DNA from: Sphingomonas sp.
Lineage (GTDB): Bacteria; Pseudomonadota; Alphaproteobacteria; Sphingomonadales; Sphingomonadaceae
Direction: 5' to 3'
NCBI RefSeq assembly: GCF_017745215.1
Contig: NZ_JAGHZV010000016.1
Coordinates: forward strand, 19,991 to 83,990
DNA: 64,000 nucleotides
The notes under the pieces are model-generated. The model saw nothing but the letters and a program-made list of their open reading frames with translations, was not told where the DNA came from and made no database searches. Both the position numbers and the translations under genes were made by a program. Positions 7,821 to 16,717 of this stretch are shown one piece after another (within the stretch, counting starts at the first letter, position 1; the number at the start of each line of letters is the position of its first letter).

Positions 7821-9023
7821 ATGAATTCGATCGATCGCTATATGGCGCGGCTGATCGCGGTGCCCTTGATCTCCACCCTCGTCATCGCTGCGATGCTGCT
7901 GGTGCTGGACCGCATGCTGCGCCTGTTCGACTTCGTCGCGACCGAGGGCGGGCCGATCAGCGCGGTGTGGCGGATGCTCGCCAACCTGCTCCCCGAATAT
8001 CTCGGCCTGGCCGTGCCGATCGGGCTGATGCTGGGCGTGCTGCTCGCCTTCCGCCGCCTCGCGACCTCCTCGGAGCTCGACGTGATGCGCGCGGTGGGCT
8101 TGAGCTACACCCGGCTGCTGCGGGTGCCCTTCATCTATGCCGTGGCACTGGCCGCGGTGAACCTCGGCATCGTCGGCTTCCTCCAGCCCTATGCCCGCTA
8201 CAATTACGAGGGGCTGCGCTTCGAGCTGCGTACCGGCGCGCTCGGCGCTTCGATCAAGGTCGGCGAGTTCACGCAGTTCGGCAGCCGGATGACGCTGCGG
8301 ATCGAGAGCAGCCAGAAGGACGGGCGCGAGCTTTCGGGCATCTTCGTCCACGCCACCGCCAAGGACGGCACCTGGTATTCGGTCTCGGCGCGCAACGGCA
8401 CCTTCCTGCGCACCGACAATCCCGACGAGATCGTCTTCCACCTCACCAACGGCACGCTGATCCAGAAGGGCAAGGATTCGCCGGTGCCGCGCGTGCTGAC
8501 CTTCACCACGCACAACCTGCCGATCGCGCTCCCGAAATACGAGACCTTCCGAACGCGCGGCGGGCGCAACCTCGAGCTGACCCTGCCCGAGCTCGCGCGG
8601 ATCGGCGGCGATCCCAAGGCCTCGACCGAGCTGCGCGACACCAGCCGCGCCGCCTTCCACTATCGCATCGCCGAGATCGCCTCGATGTTCCTGCTGCCCT
8701 TCCTCGGCGCGGCGCTCGGCATCCCGCCCAAGCGCTCGACCTCGGCGCTCGGCGTGTTCCTCTCGATCATCCTCATCGTGACCTATCACAAGGTCAACGA
8801 ATATGGGCAGGCGTTCGGCGGCCTGGGGCGGGTGGACCCGATCATCTCGCAATGGGTGCCGTTCGCCGCCTTCGCGGGGCTGGTGTTCTGGATGTACTAT
8901 ACCGTCGCCTACGTCCCCGGCGGCCAGCCGATCGGCGCGCTCGAGCGCGGCTTCGCCAAGCTCAGCGCCTTCGTGATCCGCCACCTGCCCTTCCGCCGCG
9001 ACCTGGGAGCCAAGCCGGCATGA
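7821..9023 (+). CDS. lptF: LptF-type permease of the lipid export ABC transporter
   Basis: 400 residues of the YjgP/YjgQ family. The start MNSIDRYMARLIAVPLISTL leads into the first membrane helix. Two further helices (about 60-120) precede a periplasmic beta-jellyroll segment (about 130-265), then three C-terminal helices (about 285-375). LptF and LptG with ATPase LptB lift a lipid out of the inner membrane into the periplasmic LptCAD bridge. The stop overlaps the lptG start (ATGA). Sphingomonads lack classical LPS, and this pair lies between spt and a candidate ceramide synthase gene, so the cargo may be glycosphingolipid (inference). Confidence 0.9.
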   Translation: MNSIDRYMARLIAVPLISTLVIAAMLLVLDRMLRLFDFVATEGGPISAVWRMLANLLPEYLGLAVPIGLMLGVLLAFRRLATSSELDVMRAVGLSYTRLLRVPFIYAVALAAVNLGIVGFLQPYARYNYEGLRFELRTGALGASIKVGEFTQFGSRMTLRIESSQKDGRELSGIFVHATAKDGTWYSVSARNGTFLRTDNPDEIVFHLTNGTLIQKGKDSPVPRVLTFTTHNLPIALPKYETFRTRGGRNLELTLPELARIGGDPKASTELRDTSRAAFHYRIAEIASMFLLPFLGAALGIPPKRSTSALGVFLSIILIVTYHKVNEYGQAFGGLGRVDPIISQWVPFAAFAGLVFWMYYTVAYVPGGQPIGALERGFAKLSAFVIRHLPFRRDLGAKPA

Positions 9024-10129
9024 GCGCGCTCGGCAATTTCGCCAACTTCTTCCCGTCGCGGACCATCTCGCTGTACATGGTGAAGATGTTCATGATCCGC
9101 ACCTTCGCCATCCTGGCGGCGCTCGTGCTGGTCCTCCAGATGCTCGACCTGCTCTCGGAATCGGGCAAGATCCTCGCGGTGCCGGGCAATGGCGATGGCG
9201 AGATCTGGCGCTACGTCAGCATGCGCACGCCCGAGATCATCTCGCGCTTCCTGCCCTTCTCGGCGCTGCTCGGCACGATCATCACGCTCTCGCAGCTCAA
9301 CCAGAACAGCGAAGTCGTCGCGATGAAGAGCTCGGGGCTCTCGGCGCACCAGGTGCTCGCGCCGCTGATCGTCGCGGGACTGGGCGTGGCGATCGTCTCC
9401 TTCGCGTTCAACGAGCGGATCGTGGCCCGCGCGACCGCGACGCTGGAGGCGTGGAAGGCGGTCGACTACAACAGGCTCCCGGTCGACCATGGCGATCGCA
9501 GCAACGTGTGGGTGCGCAGCGGCGACGACCTGATCCAGGTCGAGCAGATCAACGGGCGCGGCGACGCCGCGCGGCTGCGTGGGATCACGATCAACGAGCG
9601 CGACAAGGGCGCGCTCACCTCGATGATCATGGCCGACAGCGGCACGCGCGAGGGAAAGGGCTGGCGGCTGCAGAACGCCCGGCGCTTCGACGTGATGACA
9701 GGCAAGCTCACGCCGCTCGGCACGGTGCATGCCGCCGACGGGGTGCGGCCCGACCAGTTCACGCTGGCGCAGGTCGATGCGGATTCGCTGTCGTTCATCG
9801 GCCTGTCGGAGGCGATCACCGACCTCAAGGCCGCCGGCCGCCAGACCGACGCGCTCGAAGGCGCGCTGTGGCACAAATTCTCGGGGCCGCTTTCGGCGGT
9901 GCTGATGCCCTTGCTGGGCGCCGTGGCGGCGTTCGGCATCGCGCGTTCGGGCAAGCTGTTCCTGCGCGCGGTGGTCGGGATGGCGCTGGGCTTCCTCTAT
10001 TTCGTCGCGGACAATTTCGCGCTCGCGATGGGCAACCTCGGTGCCTATTGGCCCTTCCTCGCCGCCTGGGGACCGTTCCTGCTGTTCCTGATGATCGGCG
10101 AAGCGGTGCTGCTGCGGACCGAGGAATAG
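9020..10129 (+). CDS. lptG: LptG-type permease of the lipid export ABC transporter
   Basis: 369 residues starting at the ATG that overlaps the lptF stop by 4 bases, which is why the longer ORF from 7703 is rejected. Membrane helices lie near 20-45, 65-85 and 105-125, a periplasmic domain runs about 130-270, and three helices close the protein (SAVLMPLLGAVAAFGIARSG onward). FFPSRTISLYMVKMFMIRT at the start is typical of LptG. It should pair with LptF as a heterodimer that docks LptB and LptC. No lptB, lptC or lptA is seen nearby. Confidence 0.92.
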   Translation: MSALGNFANFFPSRTISLYMVKMFMIRTFAILAALVLVLQMLDLLSESGKILAVPGNGDGEIWRYVSMRTPEIISRFLPFSALLGTIITLSQLNQNSEVVAMKSSGLSAHQVLAPLIVAGLGVAIVSFAFNERIVARATATLEAWKAVDYNRLPVDHGDRSNVWVRSGDDLIQVEQINGRGDAARLRGITINERDKGALTSMIMADSGTREGKGWRLQNARRFDVMTGKLTPLGTVHAADGVRPDQFTLAQVDADSLSFIGLSEAITDLKAAGRQTDALEGALWHKFSGPLSAVLMPLLGAVAAFGIARSGKLFLRAVVGMALGFLYFVADNFALAMGNLGAYWPFLAAWGPFLLFLMIGEAVLLRTEE

Positions 10130-10138
10130 TCCGCTGAC

Positions 10139-10220
10139 CGTCACTCCGGCGACAGTCGGGGCCCAGAGTTACGGAGGACGTCGCTCGCGGTCCTGGCACC
10201 CGGCTTTCGCCGGGATGACG
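10139..10220. repeat. Intergenic double-hairpin repeat, copy 4 (reverse orientation)
   Basis: Centre reads TTACGGAGGACGTCGCTCGC, the reverse complement of the centre in copy 1, so this copy is inverted. Its left arm is diverged (TCACTCCGGCGACAGTCGGG). It lies between the convergent lptG and desaturase genes. Confidence 0.9.
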
Positions 10221-10299
10221 ACCGAAGAGGGTGCGAACATGAAAAAGGCCGGAGCATCGCCGCCCCGGCCCCCGTTCCTGAAAACCCGGCCCTGAAAGC

Positions 10300-11400
10300 T
10301 CAGCGCGCGATCATCGTGCTCCGCACCAGCCGGACGACCAGCCCGGGCAGCCCCGGATAGCTCGCCTTGTGGTAGGCCGAGTCCCGCCCAAGCGCCTCGC
10401 TCAACCGGCGGTGTGCCTCGCCCAGCGCGTGATAGGGCACGCCCGGCAGCAGGTGATGGAGCGCATGGTAGCGCAGCCCCACCGGCGCCCAGAGCAAGGG
10501 CAGCATCCCCGGCGGCGGCACGTTGACCGAGTCGAGATATTGCGCGGTCACGCTCATCGGCTCGCCTTCATTCTCCCAGAGATGCGCGACGAGCGTGCGA
10601 ACCTGGTTGATCACCGCGCCCACCGCGAACACGCCGAGATACGTCAGGAAGGCGCGCACCGGGATCACGTCGGCGACCACCATCGCGACCAGCGCGATCG
10701 CCCAGAGGCTGGTCGCGACCTCGAGCGCGAGCCAAAGCCGCTTCGCCTCGCCCTCGGGCGCGCGGCGGCGGAAGGCGGGGTTGATCGCCAGCGCCGAATA
10801 GCGTTCGACCACCAGCTTGCGCACCGGCGGGAAGACCAGCGAGAGCGGCGCGAACACCGCGAAGCGCACGATCAGCGCGACCGGCGCCAGCGCGGCGAGC
10901 AGCACGAACACCGGCACCGTCCAGGGCTTCATCAGCGCGAGCGGCAGATATTCGGGGTCCTCCGCGGTGCCGTAGCGGGTGCGGGCGTGGTGGAGGTTGT
11001 GCACGCCTTCGTACATGAACGAAGGCGCCATCGTCGGGATGCCGATCACCAGGTTCCAGTAGAGCCGAAACCCGGGCACCGCCGAATGCTTGATGTGCGA
11101 GACTTCGTGGATGAAGCTGCCCGCGCGGTAGAGCGCCAGCGCCGAGACGAGGCCCGCGACGATCGCCCAGCCGAGCGGCAGCATGATCGCGGCGCAGAGC
11201 GCGCCCCAGCCGACGATCACCGACAGCGTGAGATCGGTCCAATAGACCCAGGGCTTGGGCGCGTTGAGGTCACGCGTCAGGTCGGCGGCGGCGCGCAGCA
11301 TCGCCTTGTCCTCGGCGCGGCGGACATCGGCAGCCGTCCGCGAAGACGCCTTGCCTGCGTCCGCGTCATGCCATTCGAAAGCGACGATACCACTGGTCAT
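10300..11400 (-). CDS. Membrane fatty acid desaturase
   Basis: 366 residues from the ATG at 11400. Three histidine boxes of the membrane di-iron desaturase/hydroxylase superfamily are clear: HEVSH, HNLHH and HALHH, set among hydrophobic segments. These enzymes insert double bonds (or hydroxyls) into lipid acyl chains in the inner membrane. It is divergent from the candidate ceramide synthase gene with 151 bp between starts, so they may share regulation. Sphingomonads make unsaturated and cyclopropane long-chain sphingoid bases, and this desaturase could supply that double bond (inference); an ordinary phospholipid desaturase is the alternative. Confidence 0.85.
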   Translation of the reverse strand: MTSGIVAFEWHDADAGKASSRTAADVRRAEDKAMLRAAADLTRDLNAPKPWVYWTDLTLSVIVGWGALCAAIMLPLGWAIVAGLVSALALYRAGSFIHEVSHIKHSAVPGFRLYWNLVIGIPTMAPSFMYEGVHNLHHARTRYGTAEDPEYLPLALMKPWTVPVFVLLAALAPVALIVRFAVFAPLSLVFPPVRKLVVERYSALAINPAFRRRAPEGEAKRLWLALEVATSLWAIALVAMVVADVIPVRAFLTYLGVFAVGAVINQVRTLVAHLWENEGEPMSVTAQYLDSVNVPPPGMLPLLWAPVGLRYHALHHLLPGVPYHALGEAHRRLSEALGRDSAYHKASYPGLPGLVVRLVRSTMIAR

Positions 11401-11551
11401 ACTGGCCCCTTGCCCGGAGATAGTGGCTAGATGGTGGCATGGGAAGGGGTGCGCCCGGCCCGCCTGCCTCACCGCCGCCCTTCTCTAGGCGCTTGACACG
11501 GCCTCGCGCGAGCGAGACTGGATCCGCCGCGCAAAGACGAGGACCCATCAC

Positions 11552-12721
11552 TTGGCACAAGCCGCACCGACCGTCCGCCCGATCTCGATCGACAACAAGG
11601 CGGACAAGAAGGCCTATATCGACCTGGCCTATCGCCTCAACGCCAAGGATCCCGCCTGGGTGCCGCCGCTGCGCGACGAAGTGGCGGGGATGATCGATCC
11701 CAAGAAGAACGGCTGGTTCAGCCATGCCGAGAACCAGCTGTTCCTCGCCGAGCGCGACGGCCGCGTCGTGGGGCGCATCTCGGCGCACATCGACTTCCTC
11801 GCGCTCGAGCAGCCGCCCGAGCAGGGCTTCGGCCCCGGCACCGGCTTCTGGGGCATGATCGAGGCCGAGGACGAGGCGACCGCGCAGGCGCTGATCGCCG
11901 CCGCCGAGGGCTGGCTCAAGGCCAAGGGCATGACGCGCGCGCTCGGCCCCGTCAGCCTCTCGGTCTGGGAGGAGCCCGGCCTGCTGGTGAAGGGCCATGA
12001 ACAGTCGCCGACGATCATGATGGGGCACAACCTGCCCGAATATCAGGGCTGGATCGAAGCGCTGGGCTACGAGCGCGCGAAGACGCTGCTCACCTATGAG
12101 CTCGACGTGTCGAAGGAATTCCCGCCCGTCGTCCAGCGCATCGTCAGCTCGGGCGAGAAGAACCCGCGGATCAGGATCCGCATGGTCGACAAGAGCAAGT
12201 TCGCCGAGGAAGCGCAGGTGATCCTCGACATCATGAACGACGCCTGGTCGGGCAACTGGGGCTTCGTGCCGCTCACCCAGCGCGAAGTCGACGATGTCGG
12301 CAAGAAGATGAAGCCGATCGTCTTCGAGGAAATGATCCGCATCGCCGAGTACGACGGCAAGCCCGTGGCCTTCATGATCACGCTGCCGGACATGAACGAG
12401 GCGATCAAGCCGTTCAACGGCAAGCTCTTCCCGTTCAACTTCCTCAAGCTGCTGTGGTGGCTCAGGAAGCCGATGGTCCACACCGCGCGCGTGCCGCTGA
12501 TGGGCGTGGTGAAGGAGCTGCAGACCAGCCGGCTTGCCAGCCAGCTCGCCTTCATGATGATCTCCTACATCCGCCGCGCGACCGTGGCGAAGTACGGCGC
12601 CAGGCGCGGCGAGATCGGCTGGATCCTCGAGGACAATATCGGGATGAAGTCGATCGCCGAAGCGATCGAGAGCCGCGTGAACCGCGAATATGTCATCTAC
12701 GAAAAGCCGCTGACGGCCTGA
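11552..12721 (+). CDS. GNAT-like N-acyltransferase; candidate bacterial ceramide synthase (bCerS-like)
   Basis: 389 residues, start TTG with GAGGA about 12 bases upstream. The N-terminal half has features of the GNAT fold (NQLFLAERDGRVVGRISAHI; then AEGWLKAKGMTRALGPVS), and the C-terminal half is a second acyltransferase-like part ending in GEIGWILEDNIGMKSIAEAI. In Caulobacter the ceramide synthase, which N-acylates the sphingoid base, is a protein of this GNAT-like type encoded near spt. Location 6 kb from spt and divergent from a desaturase supports the same role here. No substrate information is visible in the sequence, so the functional name is inference from family memory and context. 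Confidence 0.65.
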   Translation: MAQAAPTVRPISIDNKADKKAYIDLAYRLNAKDPAWVPPLRDEVAGMIDPKKNGWFSHAENQLFLAERDGRVVGRISAHIDFLALEQPPEQGFGPGTGFWGMIEAEDEATAQALIAAAEGWLKAKGMTRALGPVSLSVWEEPGLLVKGHEQSPTIMMGHNLPEYQGWIEALGYERAKTLLTYELDVSKEFPPVVQRIVSSGEKNPRIRIRMVDKSKFAEEAQVILDIMNDAWSGNWGFVPLTQREVDDVGKKMKPIVFEEMIRIAEYDGKPVAFMITLPDMNEAIKPFNGKLFPFNFLKLLWWLRKPMVHTARVPLMGVVKELQTSRLASQLAFMMISYIRRATVAKYGARRGEIGWILEDNIGMKSIAEAIESRVNREYVIYEKPLTA

Positions 12722-12754
12722 ATTGTCCGCGGCTTTCGGTACGGCTTCCGCGGC

Positions 12755-12790
12755 CGGGCGTGCCGTGGATGGGGGACCACGACACGCCCG
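12755..12790. terminator. Hairpin between convergent genes
   Basis: CGGGCGTG-c-CGTGG pairs with CCACG-a-CACGCCCG around an 8-base loop: a 13-bp stem with one mismatch. It starts 34 bases after the acyltransferase stop and before the convergent secreted-protein gene. No T-run follows, so termination strength is uncertain. Confidence 0.5.
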
Positions 12791-12797
12791 TCGCAAG

Positions 12798-12827
12798 CCG
12801 GCAGCGCGAACGCGAGGGCGCTGCCGG
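12798..12827. terminator. Second hairpin between convergent genes
   Basis: CCGGCAGCGC and GCGCTGCCGG form a perfect 10-bp stem with a 10-base loop, 14 bases before the stop of the minus-strand gene. It probably ends the minus-strand transcript or blocks read-through. No T-run is present. Confidence 0.5.
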
Positions 12828-12841
12828 AAGGTCGTGCCGGC

Positions 12842-13117
12842 TCAGCGAGCCTGAAGGTCCAGCGGATCGACGCCGTCTTCCTTGATCCAGCGCTCGCGGG
12901 TCTTGCAGGTCTGGTGGCCGATGCGCGAACCGGTGGTGAACTGCTTCACGCAGATCATGCGCGACTTGGAGACCTCGGCCTTTTCCTGGGTCTTGGCGAC
13001 GGGCGCCTTGTCGCCGTCGGGCGACGCGGCGAAGGCGGGGGTCATCGTGCCGGCGAGCAGCGCAGCGGCGGCGATGGTGGCGGCGGTGCGGGTGGCGCGG
13101 CCGAACGTGGCGGTCAT
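12842..13117 (-). CDS. Small secreted protein, conserved-looking, function unknown
   Basis: 91 residues. A signal peptide (about 1-30) ends AGTMTPAFA, giving a mature protein of about 60 residues. This has two cysteines in MICVKQFTTGSRIGHQTCKT that could form a disulfide, then RERWIKEDGVDP. The start at 13117 is chosen over the longer ORF because AGGGAG lies 7-12 bases upstream and the signal peptide then begins correctly. The upstream region (13118-13353) is AT-rich near 13195-13235 and probably holds the promoter. I know similar small proteins from sphingomonads but no function. Confidence 0.75.
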   Translation of the reverse strand: MTATFGRATRTAATIAAAALLAGTMTPAFAASPDGDKAPVAKTQEKAEVSKSRMICVKQFTTGSRIGHQTCKTRERWIKEDGVDPLDLQAR

Positions 13118-13353
13118 GTCTCTAACTCCCTCTCTGCTTCCTCCAGGCCAGGGGGGTCTCGGCCTGTACCCAAGGAATTGCATCGAGCGTGCCAGTTTAT
13201 GATTTACTTTAATATCAATATCTTAGCTTAAACGAGAAGGCAGTGACGGTGCTATAGTACAGTAAATCACGCCAGCTTTTGGGAAAGCCCGCCGATGAGG
13301 CGGACGGAGGCGCGCAATGGCGAGCGGTTTTCCGAAAGGGGCCCGGGCCGCAA

Positions 13354-14148
13354 TCAGAAGCGGCGGGCGATTCCGGCGTAGATCTCGGTGTCCGCGGCGT
13401 CGTGGTTGAGCCCCAGCGCGCCACCCACGTCGAGCTGGAGATCGTCCGAGACCGACCAGGCGAACGAGCCCCCGGCATAGCCCTGTGTCGTCCCGCCCGC
13501 GGGATCCTCGTCGCGGATCCACTGGCCCTCGAGCGTGAAGGACAGCGCCGAGGTGAGCGGCACGCCGAGCCCGACGACTTCGCTCGCCTGGAAATGGCGG
13601 CCATGCCCGTCGCCGTCGACCGCGGCGGCGAGCGTCGCGGTGCTCTGGATCGAGAAGTCGCCCGGAAGCGCGAGGCTGGCCGGAATGGCGAGCGCGGCGC
13701 TCCAGTCCCCTGCCCCGGCCGGCGCCTTGCCGACCGGCAGCATCACCAGCGGCTCGAGCGTGATCGAGAAGCCGCTGCCGTCTGGATGGACGAGGTTCTT
13801 GCGCAGGCCGAGCGTCAGGTCGCCCACCGCGCTGCCGGTAGCCACGCCGCCAGCATCGCGGACACGCTCGCGGACATAGGGGGTCCAGCCGATCTCGGCT
13901 TCGAAGCTGGTGCCGATCCCGGCGCGGACGAGCGTGTCGGCGAGCGTGATCGTGTCGGTCACCGCGCCGCCGCTCCTGTCATGCTGCCAGTCGGCAAGGC
14001 CCGTCTCGACCGAGACGCGGCCCGGCGCAATCGTGCAGGGCGTGTCGCCCAGGCCGGGGCGCGCGGGGCAATAGTCGCGCTCCTCCTGCGCCATCGCGGG
14101 GGTCGCGGCGGCCAGGGCGAGAGGTCCAACGATCCAGATCGGCTTCAT
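13354..14148 (-). CDS. Outer-membrane beta-barrel transporter-like protein (phenol MetA-pathway type)
   Basis: 264 residues beginning MKPIWIVGPLALAAATPAMA, a signal peptide. The mature part alternates polar and aromatic residues and closes with IYAGIARRF, a C-terminal Phe typical of outer-membrane barrels. The pattern VSVETGLADWQHDRSG and VGDLTLGLRKNL resembles the family named after MetA of phenol degradation, thought to be outer-membrane channels of unknown substrate. It lies 37 bp after xthA on the same strand; cotranscription is possible but no functional link is evident. Confidence 0.65.
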   Translation of the reverse strand: MKPIWIVGPLALAAATPAMAQEERDYCPARPGLGDTPCTIAPGRVSVETGLADWQHDRSGGAVTDTITLADTLVRAGIGTSFEAEIGWTPYVRERVRDAGGVATGSAVGDLTLGLRKNLVHPDGSGFSITLEPLVMLPVGKAPAGAGDWSAALAIPASLALPGDFSIQSTATLAAAVDGDGHGRHFQASEVVGLGVPLTSALSFTLEGQWIRDEDPAGGTTQGYAGGSFAWSVSDDLQLDVGGALGLNHDAADTEIYAGIARRF

Positions 14149-14185
14149 CGCGATGCTCCAGTCTCCTGGACGCATCATAGCAGGC

Positions 14186-14956
14186 TCAGCGCAGCTGCAC
14201 CCAGGTCGGCGCATGATCGCTCGCCTTCTCGCGGCCGCGATAGTCCTTGTCGACTCCGGCGTTGAGGAAGCGGTCGGCGGCGATCGGGCTCAGCAGCAGG
14301 TGATCGATGCGGAAGCCCGCGTCGCGCTGCCAGGCGCCGGCCTGATAGTCCCAGAAGGTCCAGACCCCGCCCTGGGGGAAGCGCGTGCGCAGCGAATCGG
14401 TCCAGCCCTGCGCGAGCAGGCCGCGGTAGCGATCGCGCGCCTCCGGCTGCATCAGCGCATCCTCGGCCATCGCGCGAACCGAGAAGGTGTCATCGTCGTT
14501 AGGGATGACATTGTAGTCGCCGGCAAGCACCACCGGCCGCTCCTCGGCGAGCAGCGCAAGGGCGCGGTCCTGCAGCCGCTCCATCCATTTGAGCTTATAG
14601 TCGAACTTGGGGCCGGGCTGCGGATTGCCGTTGGGCAGGTAGATCGACGCGACGATCAGGTCGCCGACCTCGCATTCGATGTAGCGACTGTGCGCGTCGT
14701 CGGGATCGCCCGCGAGCCCGCGCTGGCGCTCGACCGGCTGCTGGCCCTTCGCCAGCACCGCGACGCCGTTGAAACCCTTCTGGCCGTGCCAGACCGCGCC
14801 ATAGCCGGCGGCCTCGATGTCCTTGGTGGGGATGCCCTCGTCGGCGCTCTTGAGCTCCTGGAGGCACACCACGTCGGGCTGCTGCTCGGCGAGATATTCG
14901 AGCAGCCGCTCGAGCCGGGCCTTGATGCCGTTGACGTTGTAGGTGACGAGCTTCAA
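14186..14956 (-). CDS. xthA: Exodeoxyribonuclease III (AP endonuclease)
   Basis: 256 residues, normal length. Motifs of the endonuclease/exonuclease/phosphatase fold: TYNVNGIKARLERL, VVCLQELKS (metal-binding Glu), SIYLPNGNP, AGDYNVIP (Asp-Asn pair), FRIDHLLLS and KASDHAPTW (catalytic Asp-His). It repairs abasic sites and removes 3-prime blocks in DNA. It lies 10 bases downstream of erpA on the same strand. The erpA-xthA neighbourhood is common in alphaproteobacteria, where dgt and argS often follow; here those genes are about 20 kb away. Confidence 0.95.
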   Translation of the reverse strand: MKLVTYNVNGIKARLERLLEYLAEQQPDVVCLQELKSADEGIPTKDIEAAGYGAVWHGQKGFNGVAVLAKGQQPVERQRGLAGDPDDAHSRYIECEVGDLIVASIYLPNGNPQPGPKFDYKLKWMERLQDRALALLAEERPVVLAGDYNVIPNDDDTFSVRAMAEDALMQPEARDRYRGLLAQGWTDSLRTRFPQGGVWTFWDYQAGAWQRDAGFRIDHLLLSPIAADRFLNAGVDKDYRGREKASDHAPTWVQLR

Positions 14957-14966
14957 CGCGGCGCGC

Positions 14967-15302
14967 TCAGACCGAGAAGCTCGACCCGCAGCCGCAGCCC
15001 GAGGCGGCGTTGGGGTTGTCGACGCGGAACGCCGCGCCGCCGAGCGATTCGACGAAGTCGACGCTGGCGCCGCGGACGAGGTCGAGGCTGATCGAATCGA
15101 CCACCAGCTTCACGCCGTCGGTCTCGGCGACGATATCGTCGCCCTCGATCCCCTCGGCGAAGCCGAACTTGTACTGGAAGCCCGAGCAGCCGCCGCCTTC
15201 GACCGAGAGGCGGAGGATCGCGGGCTTGCTGGTCTTCGCCGCGATCACGGCGACGCGCGCGGCGGCGGCGGGCGTGAGCGCGATGTCGGCGACGGTGGTC
15301 AT
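14967..15302 (-). CDS. erpA: Iron-sulfur cluster insertion protein ErpA
   Basis: 111 residues of the HesB/IscA A-type carrier family. The three cluster-binding cysteines are at Cys39 (GGGCSGFQY) and Cys103/Cys105 (SGCGCGSSF). It receives Fe-S clusters and passes them to apoproteins in the cytoplasm. The start at 15302 is preferred because the longer ORF runs into the intergenic repeat. Two or more A-type carriers usually exist per genome, so ErpA versus IscA is a family-level choice; the gene neighbourhood with xthA favours ErpA. Confidence 0.88.
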   Translation of the reverse strand: MTTVADIALTPAAAARVAVIAAKTSKPAILRLSVEGGGCSGFQYKFGFAEGIEGDDIVAETDGVKLVVDSISLDLVRGASVDFVESLGGAAFRVDNPNAASGCGCGSSFSV

Positions 15303-15358
15303 GCGGGGGAGATAGTGGCGTGCGGGGCGAAGGGCAACCAGCCACCGCGCTCCATGAC

Positions 15359-15440
15359 CGTCATCCCGGCGAAAGCCGGGACCCAGGGTCACGAGCGATG
15401 CGGCTTGCTGCCCTGGGTCCCGGCTTTCGCCGGGATGACG
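15359..15440. repeat. Intergenic double-hairpin repeat, copy 5
   Basis: Same structure as the copy at 1135, with perfect outer arms and a centre CACGAGCGATGCGGCTTGCT. It lies between the M23 peptidase gene and erpA, both on the minus strand. Confidence 0.95.
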
Positions 15441-15529
15441 GCATCAGTATCGGGATTAGAAGTTCGCCAAAACGACGGAGGCCGCCTCTTCGGGCGGCCT
15501 CTCGCTCCTCTCCTGCTGGACTCGGAAAC

Positions 15530-16717
15530 TCAGTCGGCGGCGGGGCCGCCCATCGCGCCCTTCTGCTGGATCGCGGCGAGATAGCCGCCGTTCTGCAGGA
15601 AGGGCACCGGGTTCACCGCCTTGCCGTCGACGCGCACCTCGTAGTGGAGGTGACTGCCGGTCGAGCGGCCGGTCGAGCCCATCAGGCCGATCAGCTGGCC
15701 GCGCTTCACCTTGGTGTTCTCGCCGATCAGGATCTTCGACATATGGCCGTAGCGCGTCGAGATGCCGTGGCCGTGGCTGATCTCGACCATGTTGCCATAG
15801 CCGCCGACGCGGCCGGCGCGCGCGACGACGCCATCGGCCGTCGCATAGATCGGCGTGCCGAGCGCCCCGGGGATGTCGACGCCCGGATGCATCGCCGCCG
15901 AGCCGCGGAACGGATCCGAACGCACCCCGAAGGTGCTCGAAAACGTGATGTTCTCGACCGGCTGGAGCGACGGGATCGAGATCACCGTCTGCTCGAGGTT
16001 GTCGAGCTTCTGCCAGGTGAGGAACAGCGAGCGGAACTGCGCGTCGGCATCGGCCGCAGCCGTATCGCCGCCATCGCCGTCGGCCGCTTCAAGCGGACCG
16101 CCCATGCCGCCCTGGACGATCGGGAAGCCGCCCTCGAAGCGCTGCGGATCGAGGCCGAGGCCGCGAATCTTCGCCGCGGTCTGGCTGTAGCGCGCGTTGA
16201 GCACTGCCTGCGCCTTGCCGGCGAGCGCCAGCTGGCGGCTCTCGAGCTTGCGCAGCGGCGCGAGGACTTCCTCGGCGATCGCGCTGGTCTTGTTCGCGGC
16301 GTCGGGGATCGGCTGGTTGATCTTGGCGCGATCGGCGTTGCCGGTCAGCGCGGCGGAGATCAGCGCCTGGTTGTGCTCGACGCGCGCGGCGTGCGCCTTG
16401 ACCGAGGCCTTGGCGGCCTCGACGTCGTCCTGCATCTTCTGGACCTGCTTGGCCATCTCGGCCATCTGCGCCTGGGGCGAAGTGTCCTTGCCGGCCACGC
16501 CGCTCACCGAGATCGCGCCGACCATCGCCTGCGCCACGCCATAGCCCGAGAAGAGCACGGTGACGGCGCCCACGCAGGCGACCACCGCCTGGGTGCGCCC
16601 GGCGATGCTGAAGCGCTTCAGGTCGCGTCCGTCGTGAAAGATGAAGTCTCGCGTCGTGAACAGGGCGCGGATGCGGTCCGCGAGCCGCGCCTGTTTGCTG
16701 TACGATGCGTTAGCCAT
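15530..16717 (-). CDS. M23-family murein endopeptidase, membrane-anchored
   Basis: 395 residues from ATG 16717. A short cytoplasmic N-terminus is followed by one membrane helix (about 45-70, VVACVGAVTVLFSGYGVA), a coiled-coil segment (about 85-135, QMAEMAKQVQKMQDDVEAAK), and a C-terminal LytM domain. Zinc ligands are present: HPGVD (His and Asp) and SHLHYEVR (HxH). This predicts an active peptidoglycan endopeptidase in the periplasm. Coiled coil plus LytM resembles EnvC and DipM-like division factors, although here all zinc ligands are kept. GGCCTC...GAGGCC-type sequence near 15480-15505 just downstream may form a terminator. Confidence 0.88.
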   Translation of the reverse strand: MANASYSKQARLADRIRALFTTRDFIFHDGRDLKRFSIAGRTQAVVACVGAVTVLFSGYGVAQAMVGAISVSGVAGKDTSPQAQMAEMAKQVQKMQDDVEAAKASVKAHAARVEHNQALISAALTGNADRAKINQPIPDAANKTSAIAEEVLAPLRKLESRQLALAGKAQAVLNARYSQTAAKIRGLGLDPQRFEGGFPIVQGGMGGPLEAADGDGGDTAAADADAQFRSLFLTWQKLDNLEQTVISIPSLQPVENITFSSTFGVRSDPFRGSAAMHPGVDIPGALGTPIYATADGVVARAGRVGGYGNMVEISHGHGISTRYGHMSKILIGENTKVKRGQLIGLMGSTGRSTGSHLHYEVRVDGKAVNPVPFLQNGGYLAAIQQKGAMGGPAAD

